Origin: Pseudogymnoascus destructans
Taxonomy: Eukaryota > Ascomycota > Leotiomycetes > Thelebolales > Thelebolaceae
Direction of reading: 5' to 3'
Assembly: GCF_001641265.1 (NCBI RefSeq)
Contig: NW_020167520.1
Location: forward strand, 1,240,001-1,304,000
Length of the DNA stretch: 64,000 nt
Shown piece after piece: positions 45,039-54,338 of this stretch. The notes under the pieces were generated by a model. It saw only the letters and a list, made by a program, of their open reading frames with translations. It searched no databases and was not told the origin of the DNA. The position numbers and the translations under genes are program-made. Position 1 is the first letter of the stretch; the number at the start of each line of letters is the position of its first letter.

Positions 45039-45973
45039 TGTAATGGTGGGTGCACCAGATGTGAGAATCTAGCCACCCAAGGAAGGGATGATTTTACTAA
45101 GACAACACACTGTCTTAGGAAACAGAGCCAAAGGGTTGTAGCTTAGACTATTCCACAACACAGCAATCAGGTGTGTGATGTAGTGAAGTGGTTCAGACAA
45201 GTTGCAACAAATGTTGAGTCTGGGAACTCAGGGGTAAGTCAGAGGTTAACACCTCACTGACTTTTCAGAAACAAGGAGTAACAAGATGAATGCTTGGAAG
45301 CTTGTAAAAGACGTGGAAGTATGTGATAGTCGATTTACTGTATTGTCTGCTTGCCCTTTCTTAAGGAAAGGGCAATCCTATTTATGCCAAAGGAGTGTAG
45401 TTCTCTCATTTTCCATGACTTTCCATGACTAACCAGGCTTGGTAAATGTATTAGAAATCAAGTGCAACCCACAACTAGCTTGCTAATCATGTAACGAATG
45501 TAAGAGAATCCCATAGAACCATCTCTTGGGTTCCTAGCCTATAGGAAGTGAAAAGGAGGTCCAAGGTCAGAGTACCTATAGATAAATTATGTCATAACTT
45601 AACCAATCTTGTGGGTAACTAAGGAGCGATGACGTGTAATGAATTATAGAGGGTTGTAGAAGCTTCTAGAGCTATCGTCATGTTCCTAGGCCTCTAGTTG
45701 GTAGAGATATGCCATGTGGTAGTATTGGCCCACCCCCTTAAGGAGGAGATTTTCTTAATAACTTGTTCAATAAGTGTCCAAATGATATGCCGTGATGTAT
45801 GTAGCATAAACAGATGTAGTAGAAGAGTTTGCAGCAATCGTTGAGTAGTATTGCTTCTGTTGTTGGTGTGATAAGCCAAGATATGTATGGTGACTTGTAG
45901 GTTTGAGGAGGAGATTTCTAAGTTTGCTCTTGAGTTTGATAGCAAACTGAGTGCAACGAATGTCAGTATAACA
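45039..45973 (+). mobile_element. Solo LTR, family 1, copy a (935 bp)
   Basis: Begins TGTAATGGTGGG and ends AGTATAACA (TG..CA type), flanked by the 5-bp target duplication GAGTG (45034-45038 and 45974-45978). It lies in the transposase of element A. A second copy lies in B in reverse, and a third starts at 63779. No internal domain remains, so it arose by LTR-LTR recombination. Confidence 0.92.
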
Positions 45974-46796
45974 GAGTGGAGTTGGCGAGCTTCCTTGGTG
46001 ATGGGCAATTCGATTTCGAACGAGGGTTGTTTGTGAAAGAGCTTCAGTTGGGTTGGAAGGGGTCTGGGAGACCCAAGGGTTGGTGTTGGCAGTAGAGGGT
46101 CTAGAGGGAGTTGGAGTCCGTAACCTCACGTCAAGCTTTGAAAGCACTGCTTGCGGGTCGAAAGGCACTAAGCCAGCTCCGCGGAACCCGGACTGGGCGT
46201 TTTGGGCTGTCATGGATTCCAGATATGCTGCTCTAAAGGCGAGAAAGAACTCGACCTTGGTAATGTGGTTGATATGAGCCTTAATGAAGGTCTCAATCTG
46301 CCGACCATATGCCCGCTTCAACACACTAAAGCACCCGACATCAAGTGGCTGAGTTAAATGAGACGAGTGGGGAGGTAGTCCAAGAGTTATAATGTTGTGT
46401 GCCTTGCAGTACTCTTGGAACTCGGCCGATTCATGACTCTCGTGCCCGTCTAACACCAGCATTCGATATGGACCCCTTGCACGAACAGCAGTATGTTTGT
46501 CGAAGTGTTTCAACCATTCTAGACCCGTCTCATTGTTTGTCCATCCATTGCTTGTCGGTTTAACAACCCAGTTGTGTGGAAGGCCGCCGTCTGTATACCA
46601 ATTTGCAAGATGATTCTTGCCTTTAACTACCAAAAATGGAGGAATACTCCAGCCGTCACTGTTGATACAAGCAATCGCTGTAGCCCACAAGTCGATCTGC
46701 ACGGGTAACAACCATTGCAGGGCAAATCACACCCATCATAAACCCAGTTTCGTCAAAGTTATAGAAGTCGCAGTCCAAAACACCATATTTTGCCCT

Positions 46797-47167
46797 TGTA
46801 AGGATGCCTCCGTACCTAGATACTCGAAGAACCTGTCTCAGAACTGTTACGGTCACTACAAACATGGAATCCGACTCAGTGGGGTTTCGAACCAGTAGAG
46901 GATCATATAGCGAGTTACACTATAGTGGGGGACGGTAAGTGTATAGGGTTCAGGGCCGATGTAGACCTGTTGCGGTGGAAGGTTCAGGGCTAGGGTTGGG
47001 ATAACCGAGTTGGGCCCGTTTCGGGAGTTAAGGAAACAGACTCAACGGGGTTCCCCCTTCATCTTTTTTGTATCCTTCGTAGTAGACCTATAGGATAGCA
47101 TCCGTTTAGCCTCTGACTCGCACTCTCATATGCTATTACTGTGAGCTGGGTGCCCTGTGTCCTTACA
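46797..47167 (-). mobile_element. Solo LTR, family 2 (371 bp)
   Basis: Begins TGTAAGGATGCC and ends GTCCTTACA on the plus strand, flanked by GCCCT (46792-46796 and 47168-47172). It is the same family as the LTR of the gypsy element at 55765-56133. As written on the plus strand here, it has the orientation of that element's minus-strand transcript. Confidence 0.92.
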
Positions 47168-47716
47168 GCCCTCATATTTTCCACTAGTCGAAACCACGCG
47201 CCAATTAGTTCAGGATCTTTGCACAAGGCCCTTTGGAAGTCGTAAACGCGATTAAAACGCGTCTTTAATTCTGGACATCGTTGTACAAATCGGTGGGCCC
47301 AGAGCTTCCCGACGCGCCTCCCTCCATGCGATTCGAGTATAAAATTTGCCATATCTTCTACACCAGCAAGCCGGGGTGCAAATCCTCTTGAATCCATATC
47401 AAGTATATTCCGAATAACCACCTCCTCTTCTAGTATAGTTAATTTCATCATTGCAGGCCGGCATTCGTAGACAGTAGTTCGGCCGTTCATTCTGTCGCAG
47501 AGTGTAGAATGAGGTACTTCATAGAGCTTAGCAGCCTTCCGACGACTTAGATTTTTTGATGTTAGGATAGCCTCGATAGCTAGAATGATTTTTGCTTCTT
47601 GGGTAATCACTGACATAATAAAAGGTGGAAAAAACGCGTTGTGAAGTTAGAGGGTAGGAAATTCGGGAAAAGTGTCCGAGGTACTGATATGTCTGACGTA
47701 CTGATAAACCAAGTTA

Positions 47717-47906
47717 TTTATAAAGTGTATAATCATGACTATAGTCTATACCTTATTGGGTTTAGTTATCATCTAATTAGGTATAGTTTAGATAAGCGAT
47801 AAGATAAGATAAGATAAGAAAACTGAAATGTTTCTAGAGAATTCTACAAACTTCTACAAACTTCTAGAGAGTTCGAGATGCTTATAAATGCTTTTAAATA
47901 TATCTA
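47717..47906. other. Spacer between elements A and B
   Basis: About 190 bases with a short GATAA run and a repeated CTACAAACTTCTA motif (near 47850). Not coding. Confidence 0.6.
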
Positions 47907-47921
47907 TAACATTTATCAGTA

Positions 47922-49781
47922 ACGTACATGTATAGCGAAAGCGCCAAACAAGCGAAAGCGCCAAAATTATCTACCCTCACGACAAACATTGCGATAAATC
48001 TACCACAACATTAGAAATCAATTGAAACTACTCGGAGTCCTCTTCCTCAGAGGTGTCTATTACAATCTGACACGTGCGCGCATTGTGCCCAGTCTCACCA
48101 CACTTGCCACAGCGACGGGCACGGGTTTCTTCCCTTGGCTTCCGACCATGGCTTGCCCTTATTTCCTGCTCTACCTGCTGCACAACATCCCTCTCATCCT
48201 GTAGCTCTTGCGCCCCTTGTTGACTAAGTGATCCTCCTTGCTGTAGTCGTGTTTTCCTAGCTCTCCGGCGCTTGCTTAGTACTTCATTTGCCTGTCGTAG
48301 GTTTTGGTTCTCTCCCTTTAGCAGTGCTAATTGATGCATTATTTGCGATGCACCCTTTGTAAACTGGTCAACAGCTGCATAGATTGAGGTTGGAGAGCTA
48401 TTTTGATGGCGTGAAATCCGAGTTTTAATAAATGTAGACTGTGACATAGCTTCAATTGGGTTGTTTGGTGTCTGAGAAACCCAAGGTTGAGCAGTACCTG
48501 GGCGGGAGCTTGGAGGCGTTGGTGTCCTTAACTTAAGATCAAGTGTAGATATCACTCTCTCAGGGTCAAATGGAAGAAGCCCTGCCCCTCGGAACCCGCC
48601 TCGAATGTTACTTTCCGTCATTGTAGTGTTAAATGCAGCGTGGAAGGCAGGAAAGAAGTCATCCTTTGTAATATGAGAAATATGAGCCTGCATCATATCT
48701 TCAATTTGCCGACCATAGGCCTGCTTTAACGGGCCGAAACAGCCAACATCAAGTGGCTGGAGTAGATGAGAAGAGTGAGCAGGCATACAAAGCGTAATAA
48801 TGTTGTGTTCCTTGCAGTACTCCTCAAACTCATCTGAGTGGTGGCTCTCATGACCATCAAGGACTAACAAGCGATAACCACCAACACTCCGGGCCTTTGT
48901 ATGCTTCTCAAAGTGCTGAATCCAATCCATGCCTCTCTCGTTTGTAGTCCAGCCATTTTCAGTAACAGAAATCACCCAATCGCTTGAAAATCCACTATTC
49001 TCATACCAAGATGTAAGGTGGTTTTTGCCTGCAACAATGATAAATGGTGGTACTGCCCAACCTTGAGAACTAATGCCTTGGATTACTGTAACCCATTCCC
49101 GATTACCAGGCTGTACCTTCTTTGCTTTTGCCCGCCCGTCTGAGCTTGTTACAACCATAGCAGTTGAGATAACGCCCATCATAAACCCAGTCTCATCAAA
49201 GTTGTAGATATCTGCTTCATCGATACCATATTTCGCAATTGTGTTACGCACAAGCTCAAACCAGCCATTAATAACTTCTGGATCTTCGCACTTAGCCCTC
49301 TGGTAGTCGTATTTGCGCTGAAAGCGTGTCTGGAGCTCTACACGCCGCTTAACAAAGTTTGAAGCCCAACGCGACCCAACGCGTGACGCGTCGCGTGTTG
49401 CAAGTAGTCGACTTGCCATATCTTCAACAACAGACAGCCGAGGAGGAAACCCTTTGGCAGCTAGGTCGAGTATATACTGAACAAGGACGGACTCCTCTAG
49501 GTTAGTTAATTTCCGTGAGTTGGCTTGGATATCGCGTCGTGAAGGTACACCTTCTAGACGACGACCTAGCTTGCGGTGGTCCACAGAATAGATCCTAGCA
49601 GCAACTCGAAGGCGTAACTTTGGGTCGCTTTGCATAGCCTGGATAGCTAGCACTAATTGGCTTTCATCGTTTTTATGGGGCATGTTTTGTTGTTGAGGAA
49701 TTTAACATTTAGTTGGGGGGTTTGGTCACCGCATCATTTTGGCGCTTTCGCTTGTTTGGCGCTTTCGCTATACATGTACGT
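47922..49781 (-). mobile_element. Intact pogo/Fot1-like DNA transposon C
   Basis: 1,860 bp with perfect 46-bp inverted repeats (47922-47967 and 49736-49781), flanked by TA (47920-47921 and 49782-49783). Each repeat holds two 17-bp units, AGCGAAAGCGCCAAACA and AGCGAAAGCGCCAAAAT. Size, TA target, long inverted ends and the transposase type fit the Fot1 group of the pogo family. It sits inside the left end of element B. Confidence 0.95.
48028..49683 (-). CDS. Intact pogo/Fot1-type transposase of element C (551 aa) with zinc knuckle
   Basis: Uninterrupted from ATG 49683 to the stop at 48028. N-terminus: a CENP-B-like HTH region (LRVAARIYSVDHRKLGRRL.., then RWASNFVKR). Catalytic DDE_1 core: first Asp in YNFDETGFMMGV, second in LLVLDGHESHHSDEFEEYC, third in LLQPLDVGCFGPLKQAYG. 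Then IRGGFRGAGLLPFDPERV and SQTPNNPIEAM, a leucine/arginine helix (RQANEVLSKRRRARKTR), and a terminal CCHC knuckle CGKCGETGHNARTC. Role: binds the inverted ends and inserts at TA. With perfect ends and an open frame it is probably a recent, possibly mobile copy. The knuckle is an addition compared with minimal pogo transposases. Confidence 0.95.
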   Translation of the reverse strand: MPHKNDESQLVLAIQAMQSDPKLRLRVAARIYSVDHRKLGRRLEGVPSRRDIQANSRKLTNLEESVLVQYILDLAAKGFPPRLSVVEDMASRLLATRDASRVGSRWASNFVKRRVELQTRFQRKYDYQRAKCEDPEVINGWFELVRNTIAKYGIDEADIYNFDETGFMMGVISTAMVVTSSDGRAKAKKVQPGNREWVTVIQGISSQGWAVPPFIIVAGKNHLTSWYENSGFSSDWVISVTENGWTTNERGMDWIQHFEKHTKARSVGGYRLLVLDGHESHHSDEFEEYCKEHNIITLCMPAHSSHLLQPLDVGCFGPLKQAYGRQIEDMMQAHISHITKDDFFPAFHAAFNTTMTESNIRGGFRGAGLLPFDPERVISTLDLKLRTPTPPSSRPGTAQPWVSQTPNNPIEAMSQSTFIKTRISRHQNSSPTSIYAAVDQFTKGASQIMHQLALLKGENQNLRQANEVLSKRRRARKTRLQQGGSLSQQGAQELQDERDVVQQVEQEIRASHGRKPREETRARRCGKCGETGHNARTCQIVIDTSEEEDSE

Positions 49782-49869
49782 TACCCGGTTCATATCAGTA
49801 CCCGGTTAACTTTTTCCGTTACCTTCGTACGAAGAATTAATATTAAACAACACAATGAATTAAATTTAA

Positions 49870-52312
49870 CTAAACTAATTGTGGATCTACTAAAGGTTGT
49901 ACAGTAATAGTATCTTGTACAATAATAGTATCTTGACATGTTCTTGAATTATGACCAGTCTCTCCACAAGTGCCACAGCGTCGTACGGTCGGATTCCCTT
50001 TGCCTTGAACACCCCCTCCTGAACGCCTATCACGTCGAATCTGCTCGTCTGCCTCAGTTTGACTTAGAATATTGTGCGCATCCTCGACAGTAAGTACACC
50101 CCCTTGACGAATACGTGTCTTTTTAGCTCTACGGCGTTTACTAAGTGCCTCATTTGCCGTACGAAGTGAATATATCTCAGCTTGTAACAAAGTGACCTCG
50201 TGAGCTAAAAGCTCTGTCCCCTTTGCTAATGAAGCAACTGTCTTAAAAATAGGCGTCAGCGAGCTTCCTTGGTGACGTGCAATACGACCTTTAACTAAGG
50301 TTGTTTGTGAAAGAGCTTCGGTCAGGTTGTGAGGCGTCTGAGAGACCCAAGGGTCCTCGTCTACTGAGGGGAGCTGAGGAGGTGTAACCGCTTGTAAGTT
50401 AACATCAAGCTTAGATATAACTACTTGAGGATCGTACGGTATTAAACCAGCTCCCCAGAAATCCAGCTTGGCCATTTTGGACTGAAAGTGACTGCTCGTA
50501 CGCCACCTTGAACGCAATGAAGAACTCAACCTTGCTGATATGATTAATATGAGCCTTAATAAAGTGCTCAATTTGAAGACCGTATGACCGTTTTAATGCA
50601 CTAAAGCACCCGACATCAAGTGGCTGGGTTAAGTGAGAGGAATGAGCAGGCAAACAAAGGGGTATAATGTTGTTGGACTTGCAATATGCTTAATGCAGCT
50701 GAATCATGACTCTCGTGTCCATCAAGAACCAACATTCGATAAAGGGCCCTTTGCCGTACGAGCAGTATGCTTGTCGAAGTGCTTTAACCTCTCAAGACCT
50801 GTCTCATTGTCAGTCCATCCATTGCTTGTTGGTTTGATAGCCCAGTCGTGTGGTAAGCCACTTTCAGTATACCAATTTGCAAGGTGATTAACCCCTTGTA
50901 CGACCAGAAATGGAGGCACACTTCTGCCCTCACCATTGATGCACACGATTGCTGTAGCCCATTCACGATTGCCAGGCTGAACTGCCTTGCCTCGGCCACG
51001 TCGATCGGAGCATGTAACTACCATTCCAGGACAGATCACGTCCATCATAAACCCTGTCTTGTCGAAGTTGTAGAAATCACAATCCAACACCCCATATTTA
51101 GCTCTCATGTTTCATATGAGCTCAAGCCACCCTCCAATAAGCACAGGATCTTCATAAGGCCCTTTGGAAGTCATAAACACGATTAAAACGTGTCTTTAGT
51201 TCTGGGCATCGTCGTACAAATCGATGCGCCCAGAGCCTCCCAACTGTCATACTGACATTCGTTGCACTCAGTTTGCTATCAAACTCAAGAGCAAACTTAG
51301 AAATCTCCTCCTCAAACCTACAAGTCACCATACATATCTTGGCTTATCACACCAACAACAAGAGCAATACTACTCAACGATTGCTACAACCATCTATGAT
51401 TCATTACACGTCATCGCTCCTTAGTTACCCACAAGATTGGTTAAGTTATGACATAATTTATCTATAGGTACTCTGACCTTGGACCTCCTTTTCACTTCCT
51501 ATAGGCTAGGAACCCAAGAGATGGTTCTATGGGATTCTCTTACATTCGTTACATGATTAGCAAGCTAGTTGTGGGTTGCACTTGATTTCTAATACATTTA
51601 CCAAGCCTGGTTAGTCATGGAAAGTCATGGAAAATGAGAGAACTACACTCCTTTAGCATAAATAGGATTTCCCTTTCCTTAAGAAATGGCAAGCAGACAA
51701 TACAGTAAATCGACTATCACATACTTCCACGTCTTTTACAAGCTTCCAAGCATTCATCTTGTTACTCCTTGTTTCTGAAAAGTCAGTGAGGTGTTAACCT
51801 CTGACTTACCCCTGAGTTCCCAGACTCAACATTTGTTGCAACTTGTCTGAACCACTTCACTACATCACACACCTGATTGCTGTGTTGTGGAATAGTCTAA
51901 GCTACAACCCTTTGGCTCTGTTTCCTAAGACAGTGTGTTGTCTTAGTAAAATCATCCCTTCCTTGGGTGGCTAGATTCTCACATCTGGTGCACCCACCAT
52001 TACACCAACGCGCTTTCCCTGACACGTTTCGAGGAGATAGTTGGCCATATCTTCAACACCAGCCAACCGGGGTGCAAATCCTCTTGAATCTAAATCAATT
52101 ATATGTTGACTAATTACTTCCTCTTCAAGTTCAGTCAATTTTTGGACAGCTGGTCGTCGCTCACGAATATCCATTGGACCGTTCATTCTACCGGTAAGTG
52201 TGGAATAAGGTACGTTATAGATCTTTGCTGCATGAAGACGAGTAAGCTTTTTAGTCGTACAAATAGCCTCGATAGCTAAGATGATTCTAGCTTCTTGGGT
52301 ATAAACAGACAT
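49870..52312 (-). pseudogene. Transposase of element B, disrupted
   Basis: Start ATG 52312 (SVYTQEARIILAIEAI), open until the solo LTR at 52004; after the LTR the frame resumes (RLWAHRFVRRCPELK). Further on it is broken by frameshifts near 51110-51120 and between the LSNVGS end at ~50722 and the PAHSSHLTQPLDVGCF segment at ~50650, and again near 50450. Conserved pieces are YNFDKTGFMMDV (Glu to Lys change next to the first Asp), NETGLERLKHFD, the third-Asp block and the C-terminal knuckle CGTCGETGHNSRTC. It is closest to element A's transposase. Not functional. Confidence 0.88.
51245..52004 (-). mobile_element. Solo LTR, family 1, copy b (760 bp), reversed
   Basis: Reverse-strand copy of the LTR at 45039-45973: plus-strand ends TGTCATACTGACATT and CCACCATTACA, with target duplication CCAAC (51240-51244 and 52005-52009). 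About 175 bp present in copy a are missing, between short similar strings near the junction at ~51380. It interrupts the N-terminal part of element B's transposase. Confidence 0.92.
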
Positions 52313-52517
52313 ACTTTATTATTGAAATAACACGTATTGAAGCTAGGGTGTGGATAAAATGTGAAAAGCTAACCAGGTACTGATATTAACCGGGTACTGA
52401 TAAACCACGTTATAGCATATTCTAGAATCTATATAACGTATTTCACAAGCGAGTGGGCCACACAAGTGAGTGGGTCACCAAAACACACCAAAACATGTCA
52501 ACCTGACAAAAGTCAAC

Positions 52518-54206
52518 ATGCCGCAACCAACAACACAAGCTAAATCCTCTAATCAGGAGGATAGAATACTATTGGCTATTAGTGCAATTAACCAAGGCCA
52601 GTTTCATAGTGTCCGAGTAGATGCAGCATCGTACGATATCCCTCGAACAACACTACATTGACGAATTGAAGAAATGACTTCCTGACGCAATTCTATTCCC
52701 AAATCACAGAATTTGACTCCATACGAAGAGTCAGCTCTTGTTCAGTACATCATCGACCTAGATTCACGTGGATTCCCACCCCGGCCGCAAGCTGTGCAAG
52801 AAATGGCAGACCTTCTACTCTCTGAATGAGGCGAGAGCCCTGTTTGGAAGAACTGGGACTATTTCCCCATCGATTTGTGAAGGGAGAGTAACAACGCAAA
52901 TTAGACGCAGACATCTCAACATCACTCCTTTCTTTACGATTAAGCGTCGTACAGAAATCAAAGCAAAGTTTAGTCAGAAGTACGATTATAAACGAGCAAA
53001 ATGTGAACGAGCAAAATGTGAAGATCCGAAGATAATTGAAGGGTGGTTCTCCCACGTATGAAACACGGTTGCAAAATACGGAATCTTAGAGCAGGATATC
53101 TTCAACTTTGATGAAGCAGGTGTTACGATTACAGCTCACAGCTTGTCACAGCTTGTTACGGTTGTTACGGTTGTTACGGTTATTATGGTTATTACAGTTG
53201 TTATGGGGATTACGGGTGTAGCCTTAGCCACAAGGTTACAACTGCTAAGCAGACAACTGTATGTTATGAGGAATAGCCTAACCTTCCTTCCTTCTTCTTC
53301 TTCTTCTTTTTTAGATTCAATCTAGATTACTTTTCCTGGACTGGCATCATGACCTCTATGACCATCATAACAGCAGGTTTTGCAATGGGAGTTATTGCTC
53401 CTGCAAAGGTAGTCACAAGCTCAGAAGCAAGGAGCCCATCCGAAGACTATACAGCCAGGGAATAGAGAGTGGGTGTCAATTATCCAAGGTGTCAATTTGT
53501 ACGGATGGGCACTGCTGGCGTTTATCATTTTCAAGGCGCAGAATCACCTCTCTGCTTGGTACGAGGACTCAGGATTGCCAGACGATTGGGTACGCTAAGT
53601 GAGAATGGATGGACTTCAAATTCAATTGGGTACGAGTGGATTCAACACTTCGATCGACATACAAACAGTCGTTCGATTGGAACCTATCGCCTTCTCATTC
53701 TTGATGGACATGAGAGCCACCTCTCGGCTCAATTTCAACACTACTGTACAGAACGAAAGATAATCACCCTCTGTATGCCACCACACTCCTCACACATTCT
53801 TCAGCCACTTGACGTTAGCTGCTTTGCTCCACTAAAGCTTTCGTACGGACGTCAGATTGAAACCTTCGTACGGAACAGGCTAAACCATATCATGAAGCTT
53901 GAGTTTCTCTCTGCATTCAAAGAAGCATTCAAAGCTACATTTACAGAGCAGAACATCAAGAGCGGATTCCGAGCTACAGGGCTAGTTCCGTACGAGCCAC
54001 AGAATGTCCTCTCTCACTTGAATCTACACTTGAGGACTCTGACTCCTCCTATAGTTGCTCAAACTATAAGGGAGCTTGATATTCAAACAGAGCTTATTAA
54101 GAACTGTGTCGTACGACATCAGAATAGCTCTCCAGTTGCAAAGAATGTGTTTTGTGGATGGTCTAACTATCGTATTTCAGGAGAAGAGCTACTGTTATAT
54201 GCATGA
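52518..54206 (+). pseudogene. Transposase of element D, heavily decayed
   Basis: ATG 52518 reads SSNQEDRILLAISAINQG.. then stops (TGA in place of probable Arg codons) at ~52660 and later, with frameshifts near 52790-52830 and an insertion-like simple sequence (GTTACGGTT repeats, 53140-53230). The C-terminal half is open from ~53469: NGWTSNSIGYEWIQHFDRH, LLILDGHESHLSAQFQHYC (second Asp), HILQPLDVSCFAPLKLSYG (third Asp), IKSGFRATGLVPYEP. The knuckle end is missing. Closest in style to element C. Confidence 0.85.
53140..53230. repeat. Short GTTACGGTT / CACAGCTT simple repeat inside element D
   Basis: Tandem CACAGCTTGT copies followed by several GTTACGGTT-like nonamers with decaying identity. 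It lies where the first catalytic region of the transposase should be and probably expanded after the gene died. Confidence 0.7.
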
Positions 54207-54338
54207 TTGTATTGTTCCAGGCTCTTCCAGAAATCTCCAAGCAGACAAAGACCAAAGACCTGTCACAGCTCACCACTGAACAAAGCCAGCGAAAGTGAGA
54301 GAAGCGTGAGAGAAGCTTCTCAAAAACAACACTCCCTC

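Larger units (their letters stand above)
44680..47616 (-). pseudogene. Transposase of element A (pogo/Fot1 type, zinc-knuckle tail), disrupted
   Basis: Pieces in order from 47616: a CENP-B/Psq-like helix-turn-helix N-terminus (LSRRKAAKLYEVPHSTL); the first catalytic Asp in YNFDETGFMMG; then IPPFLVVKGKNHL, LVLDGHESH (second Asp) and LTQPLDVGCFSVLKRAY (third Asp); then a C-terminal basic segment and a CCHC knuckle, CGICGKAGHNARTC. It is broken by a solo LTR at 46797-47167, a short deletion of roughly 38 bp just after the first Asp (near 46700, seen by comparison with B), and a second solo LTR at 45039-45973. The LTRs leave the flanking frames in phase once removed; the small deletion shifts the frame. 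Confidence 0.88.
44574..47714 (-). mobile_element. pogo/Fot1-like DNA transposon A, broken, with two nested solo LTRs
   Basis: Imperfect inverted ends of about 47 bp (44574 onward and up to 47714) are flanked by TA (44572-44573, 47715-47716), the target duplication of Tc1/pogo elements. Without its two LTR insertions the element would be about 1.83 kb. Each end carries two direct 17-bp units, ATCAGTACGTCGGACAT and ATCAGTACCTCGGACAC. The transposase on the minus strand is dead (see the pseudogene). Confidence 0.9.
47909..52410 (-). mobile_element. pogo/Fot1-like DNA transposon B, broken, hosting element C and a solo LTR
   Basis: Left end: TA then ACATTTATCAG (47909), interrupted by element C at 47922 and resumed at 49784 with CCCGGTTCATATCAGTACC. 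Right end 52410, followed by TA (52411-52412). The right end shows two 17-bp units, ATCAGTACCCGGTTAAT and ATCAGTACCTGGTTAGC (reverse strand). Taking out C and the LTR leaves about 1.87 kb, the size of its neighbours. Confidence 0.9.
52436..54330 (+). mobile_element. pogo/Fot1-like transposon D, left end intact, right end lost
   Basis: Left end: TA (52434-52435) then ACGTATTTCACA and two 17-bp units AGCGAGTGGGCCACACA and AGTGAGTGGGTCACCAA, the same layout as element C. No matching right end is found; the sequence passes into Copia-like DNA near 54330. Inside is a decayed transposase on the plus strand. Confidence 0.75.
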
